Source: Alphaproteobacteria bacterium (GTDB taxonomy: Bacteria; Pseudomonadota; Alphaproteobacteria; JANSWW01). From it: a DNA stretch of 64,000 bases. The stretch spans positions 1-64,000 of the forward strand of contig JANSWW010000010.1 of the NCBI GenBank assembly GCA_024743275.1. Direction: 5' to 3'. Shown piece after piece: positions 60,564 to 64,000 of the stretch. The notes below the pieces were generated by a model. The model made no database searches, was not told the origin of the DNA, and saw only the letters and a program-made list of their open reading frames with translations. Numbering within the stretch: position 1 is the first letter of the stretch; every line of letters begins with the position of its first letter. Both the position numbers and the translations under genes were made by a program.

Positions 60564-62933
60564 ATGTTGCTTGCGGGGGTGCTGGCACCGTTTGTCCTTG
60601 CGGTTTTCGCGCCGACCGTGAAACGAGTCGCGGGACCCGCAACCGGTTGGCTTCTGGCCCTCCTTCCGGCGGCGCTCACAGTCTACTTCGCCCAGTTCAT
60701 CGGTACGGTATCGTCTGGGGGGACCATTACCTTCTCGACCCCCTGGGTGTCCGATCTCAGCATTCATCTGTCTTTCTATGTCGACGGGCTGAGCCTTCTG
60801 TTCGCCCTGCTGATCAGCGGCATCGGCACCTTCATCGTTCTTTACGCCGCGACCTATCTCGCCAAGCATGCCGATCTCGGCCGGTTCCTCATGTTCATCC
60901 TGATGTTCATGGGATCGATGCTGGGCCTGGTGCTGGCGGACAATGTGGTCACGCTCTTCGTGTTCTGGGAGTTGACATCGATCACGTCCTTCCTGCTGAT
61001 CGGTTTCAACCATGCAAGCCCGCGCTCCCGCCGGGCGGCCCTGCAGGCGTTGGTGGTCACCGGCGGCGGCGGTCTCGCCCTGCTGGCGGGCCTGTTGCTG
61101 ATGGCCCAGGCCGGTGGCTCCATGGAGCTGTCGACGCTGCTGCAGAGCGGCGACCTGCTGCGCGATCACCCGCATTATCTGGCGATCCTGATCCTCGTGC
61201 TGATGGGGGCGTTCACGAAGTCGGCCCAGGCGCCGTTCCATTTCTGGCTGCCCAACGCGATGGAAGCGCCGACTCCGGTCAGCGCCTATCTCCACTCCGC
61301 CACCATGGTGAAGGCCGGCGTCTACCTGCTGGCCCGGGTCAATCCCGGCCTCGGCGGCACCGAGATCTGGCAGACGGTCCTGGTCGCCTTCGGCGCCGTC
61401 ACCTTCCTGATCGGCGCGGTCCTGGCGATCCGCAACACCGATCTCAAGCTGATGCTGGCCCAGACCACGGTCGCGAGCCTCGGCCTGCTGGTCTTCCTGA
61501 TCGGCCTGGGCGAGGAAGTGGCGCTGGAAGCCGCGATGGCCTACCTCTTCGCCCACTCGCTGTTCAAGGGCGCCCTGTTCATGGCGGCCGGCAGCGTCGA
61601 CCATGGGACCGGAACGCGGGAGATCACGCGTCTCTCCGGCCTCGGCAAGGCGATGCCGATCACCTTCGCCGCCGCCGCGCTGGCGGCCGTGTCCATGTCC
61701 GGCCTGCCGCCCTTCATCGGCTTCATCGCCAAGGAATGGGTCTACAAGGCCACCATGGGCGATTTCTGGCCGCTGGCGATCACCGGCGTGGCGATCCTCG
61801 GCAACGCGTTGATGTTCGCGGTCGCCTTGCTCGTCGGCTTCAAGCCGTTCCTCGGCCGGCAAAGCGAGACGCCGAAGCATCCGCATGAGGGCGGCCCCGG
61901 CCTGTGGCTCGGCCCGGTGACCCTGGCCGCGCTCGGCCTGCTCGCCGGCCTGTTCAACGGACTGTCCGGCGGCCTGCTGGTCGGTCCGGCGGTCTGGGCC
62001 GTCGCGGGCGAACAGGTCTCCGTCGACCTCTATCTCTGGGGCGGCTTCAAGACTCCGCTTTTCCTCAGTCTCGCGACCATCGCGCTCGGCATCGTGCTGC
62101 TGTGGCGCTCGCGGGCGATCAGCAGCACCCTCGCCGCGACCTTCGACAGGATGTGGGGTCCGGACCGGGGCTATGACCAATTCCTCGACCTGCTGATCGG
62201 GACCGCGCGCACGGTGACGGCCCGGCTCCAGACCGGGACGCTGCGCCACTATCTGCTCGTGACCATGCTGATCGTGGCGGCGGTTCTGCTGCTACCGGTC
62301 GCCCAGATGGGTGATCTCGACATCACGTTCCGTATCCCGGCGACGGACTTCTATATCTTCGGGATCGCCGCCCTGGCGCTCGCCGGCGGTTTCTCGATCG
62401 CGGTCTTTCGGTCGCGGCTGATCGCCATCCTGTCCATGGGCGTGCTGGGCGTCGCCGTCGCGCTGGTCTTCCTGTTGTTCAGCGCACCGGACCTCGCCTT
62501 CACCCAGTTGATGGTGGAAACCCTGTCGGTCGTCATCCTGGCGCTTGTGATCGCGCGCCTGCCGATCTACCGCTCCGACTGGCGCGGCTGGCCCAGGGCG
62601 GTGCGTGATAGCATCATCGCCGGCGCGGTCGGCGTGGGATTCACACTGCTGCTGCTGTCGATCACCAGCCGGACGCTCGATCTCGCGCTCAGCGAATACT
62701 TCGCCGCGCGAAGTTATACCGAGGCCTATGGCCGCAACATCGTTAACGTGATTCTGGTCGACTTCCGCGCCCTCGACACCTTCGGCGAGATCGCCGTGGT
62801 GGTGATCGCCGGGGTCGCCGTGTTGAGCCTGCTGGCGATGGGCGGCCGGAGTCTCGCCGGGGCCGGCCGCGCCCCGGATAGCGCCCCGGATAGCGCCCCG
62901 GATAGCGCAGTTACAGGCAAGGAGACGTCATGA
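60564..62933 (+). CDS. mrpA: Mrp-type Na+/H+ antiporter subunit A
   Basis: A 789-residue polytopic membrane protein, the largest Mrp antiporter subunit, related to NuoL. Proton-pump family motifs are VFWELTSITSFLLIGF (key Glu), LMGAFTKSAQAPFHFWLPNAM (Lys-containing helix) and SATMVKAGVYLL (second Lys). The C-terminal third (about residue 590 on) includes the DUF4040 region AVALVFLLFSAPDLAFTQLM and an MrpB-like stretch. The end has an APDS repeat. The ATG at 60564 has a GGGAG site. It starts the operon that continues with mrpB (4-base overlap). Confidence 0.95.
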   Translation: MLLAGVLAPFVLAVFAPTVKRVAGPATGWLLALLPAALTVYFAQFIGTVSSGGTITFSTPWVSDLSIHLSFYVDGLSLLFALLISGIGTFIVLYAATYLAKHADLGRFLMFILMFMGSMLGLVLADNVVTLFVFWELTSITSFLLIGFNHASPRSRRAALQALVVTGGGGLALLAGLLLMAQAGGSMELSTLLQSGDLLRDHPHYLAILILVLMGAFTKSAQAPFHFWLPNAMEAPTPVSAYLHSATMVKAGVYLLARVNPGLGGTEIWQTVLVAFGAVTFLIGAVLAIRNTDLKLMLAQTTVASLGLLVFLIGLGEEVALEAAMAYLFAHSLFKGALFMAAGSVDHGTGTREITRLSGLGKAMPITFAAAALAAVSMSGLPPFIGFIAKEWVYKATMGDFWPLAITGVAILGNALMFAVALLVGFKPFLGRQSETPKHPHEGGPGLWLGPVTLAALGLLAGLFNGLSGGLLVGPAVWAVAGEQVSVDLYLWGGFKTPLFLSLATIALGIVLLWRSRAISSTLAATFDRMWGPDRGYDQFLDLLIGTARTVTARLQTGTLRHYLLVTMLIVAAVLLLPVAQMGDLDITFRIPATDFYIFGIAALALAGGFSIAVFRSRLIAILSMGVLGVAVALVFLLFSAPDLAFTQLMVETLSVVILALVIARLPIYRSDWRGWPRAVRDSIIAGAVGVGFTLLLLSITSRTLDLALSEYFAARSYTEAYGRNIVNVILVDFRALDTFGEIAVVVIAGVAVLSLLAMGGRSLAGAGRAPDSAPDSAPDSAVTGKETS
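62871..62906 (+). repeat. 12-base tandem repeat near the mrpA 3' end
   Basis: Three exact copies of GCCCCGGATAGC, encoding the APDS series in the last residues of MrpA. Confidence 0.92.
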
Positions 62934-63343
62934 ACTCTCTAATTCTGAAGACCGCCACCCCCTTCCTGGTCGGCCTGACGGTGCTGTTCTCGATCTATGT
63001 CCTGCTGCGCGGACACAATGTGCCGGGCGGCGGCTTCATCGGCGGTCTGATCGGCGCGTCGGCCTTCGCTACCTACACGATCAACGAGGGCGTGGCCGCG
63101 ACCCGCCGGGCGATGGTCTTCCATCCGGTCAGCATCGCCGGCGTCGGGCTGTTCATCGCCGGCCTCAGCGGCGTCGCCTCGCTTCTCTTCGGGGACGCCT
63201 TCATGACGGGCCAGTGGTGGTTCCCGTCCTTCGCGCCCGACCTGAAATACCTCTCCACCGTCGTTCTGTTCGACATCGGGGTCTATCTGGTCGTGGTCGG
63301 GGCGATCGTCGCCATCATCATCGGCCTGGAGGAGAGCACCTGA
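62930..63343 (+). CDS. mrpB: Mrp-type Na+/H+ antiporter subunit B
   Basis: A 137-residue protein with four helices. MrpB motifs are ATPFLVGLTVLFSIYVLLRG and the signature GHNVPGGGFIGGLIGASAFA, then PVSIAGVGLFIAGLSGVASL and DIGVYLVVVGAIVAIIIGLE. The start overlaps the mrpA stop by four bases (ATGA), and its stop shares one base with the mrpC start, so A, B and C are translationally coupled. Confidence 0.95.
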   Translation: MNSLILKTATPFLVGLTVLFSIYVLLRGHNVPGGGFIGGLIGASAFATYTINEGVAATRRAMVFHPVSIAGVGLFIAGLSGVASLLFGDAFMTGQWWFPSFAPDLKYLSTVVLFDIGVYLVVVGAIVAIIIGLEEST

Positions 63344-63726
63344 TGGAAGGCGCTTTCGCAATCGTCGTCGGGGCGCTGTTCGCCGTCAGCGTCTATCTAT
63401 TGCTGTCCGGCTCCATGATTCGGCTGTTGCTCGGAATCTTCGTGCTCGGCAACGCGACCCATCTGCTGATCTTCGTGGCCGGCCGCCTGACCCGGGACGA
63501 GCCGCCGCTGATCCCGGACGGCCTCAAGGTCGCCGAGGCGGCGATCGCCAACCCGCTTCCGCAGGCGCTCATCTTGACCGCCATCGTGATCAGCTTCTCC
63601 CTTTTCTCCTTCCTGCTTGTCCTGGCCTACCGGGCCTATCAGTCGCTGGAGACGGTGGATACCGACCGGATGCGGGACGCGGAACCCGAAGCCGCCCGCC
63701 AGGTTTTGAGAGGTAGCGATGTTTGA
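63343..63726 (+). CDS. mrpC: Mrp-type Na+/H+ antiporter subunit C
   Basis: A 127-residue three-helix NuoK-like subunit. The signature helices are LLSGSMIRLLLGIFVLGNAT, followed by the loop EPPLIPDGLKVAEAAIANPL and PQALILTAIVISFSLFSFLL. The ATG at 63343 overlaps the mrpB stop by one base (TGATG). The mrpD ATG lies inside its last codons (8-base overlap). Confidence 0.95.
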   Translation: MEGAFAIVVGALFAVSVYLLLSGSMIRLLLGIFVLGNATHLLIFVAGRLTRDEPPLIPDGLKVAEAAIANPLPQALILTAIVISFSLFSFLLVLAYRAYQSLETVDTDRMRDAEPEAARQVLRGSDV

Positions 63727-64000
63727 CGGCTCTGGATTTGAGGGTGCCGGTTGGCTCGTCGTCTGGCCCGTCCTCATTCCGCTGCTGGGGGCCGCCCTCG
63801 CGGCGGCTGCCTGGGGACGTGAACGGACGCAGGCGACGATCAGCATCGTCGTGCTGGGCGCCCAGTTCATTTCAGCCGCGGTTCTCTTCGACCATGTCTG
63901 GAGCCATGGCGTCGTCGCCATGTCCATGGGCGGATGGCCGGCCCCGTTCGGCATCGCGCTGGCCGCGGACCCGTTCGGCGCCTTCCTCACCGTGGTCGGC
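63719..64000 (+). CDS. mrpD: Mrp-type Na+/H+ antiporter subunit D, N-terminal part
   Basis: The first 94 codons of a NuoN/NuoL-like subunit, cut by the window edge. It begins MFDGSGFEGAGWLVVWPVLI, then LLGAALAAAAWGRERTQATI and GGWPAPFGIALAADPFGAFL, which matches the N-terminal periplasmic end and first helices of MrpD (key part GGWPAPFGI). It overlaps mrpC by eight bases. The rest of the operon (mrpE, F, G) is expected beyond the window. Confidence 0.93.
   Translation, partial: MFDGSGFEGAGWLVVWPVLIPLLGAALAAAAWGRERTQATISIVVLGAQFISAAVLFDHVWSHGVVAMSMGGWPAPFGIALAADPFGAFLTVVG

Noticed and set aside
1-64000. tRNA, rRNA, insertion sequences or prophage genes
   Set aside because: No cloverleaf, rRNA-like segment, transposase, integrase or phage structural gene was recognised in any part of the window.

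Overview
The window is GC-rich, densely coded DNA from an alphaproteobacterium. The gene set fits Rhodospirillales-type relatives: a MipZ division-site ATPase, an NDUFA12-type complex I subunit next to mlaD and a DUF2155 gene, a phasin, ClpS/ClpA, a B12-dependent ribonucleotide reductase, TRAP transport and PAS_5-type sensors. The species cannot be fixed from the sequence. No rRNA, tRNA, CRISPR array, integrase or transposase is visible. Many large antisense open frames are shadows of real genes and are left out.

Layout. 1-7.3 kb: a TRAP transporter (dctP-dctQ-dctM) with a DadA-like FAD oxidoreductase and a divergent Asp/Glu racemase-family gene, which looks like amino/imino acid uptake and catabolism; then a PAS_5 protein and two decayed genes (enolase superfamily and MDR dehydrogenase) joined at a deletion scar. 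7.4-16.6 kb: housekeeping genes (CMD family, an HExxH protein, DUF2155-mlaD-NDUFA12, an EamA exporter, nrdJ with a DnaA box and NrdR-like boxes, DUF2062, cysQ). 16.8-30 kb: a form II CoxL-type molybdenum hydroxylase subunit, HMCES/YedK, RidA, a FemAB-like acyltransferase, a CZB chemoreceptor, a Bcr/CflA transporter, a YgjP-type peptidase, an SDR, clpS-clpA and a phasin with PhaR-like sites. 30-41 kb: a SPOR-type D,D-carboxypeptidase, a soluble chemoreceptor, galU-ugd-phosphomannomutase for sugar nucleotides, VWA and DnaJ-like genes, mipZ and fdhD. 41-51 kb: moaA, a TetR/methyltransferase/membrane-protein cassette with two operator palindromes, nadK, an esterase, N-formylglutamate amidohydrolase, an AstE-like desuccinylase and an AbrB-family membrane protein. 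51-54 kb: the accessory part, with a secreted-type nuclease and a two-gene module (ribbon-helix-helix protein plus HTH-PAS-like regulator) present twice. 54-64 kb: an SDR, a small membrane protein, a phosphotransferase/P-loop kinase fusion, pdxH, a 17-kDa-antigen-type lipoprotein, a CbpA-like DnaJ, an EamA exporter and the start of an Mrp Na+/H+ antiporter operon (mrpABCD, cut by the window edge).

Two kinds of repeat run through the window. One is a family of dispersed palindromes with a CCCCTCCC/GGGAGGGG core between genes. The other is a set of 12-16 bp tandem repeats sitting at gene ends or in low-complexity protein segments. The best candidate for something undescribed is the duplicated RHH/HTH-PAS module at 51.5-54.1 kb. 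Other points worth following are the terminator-like hairpin just before mrpA, the nrdJ control region and the TetR-controlled methyltransferase cassette.
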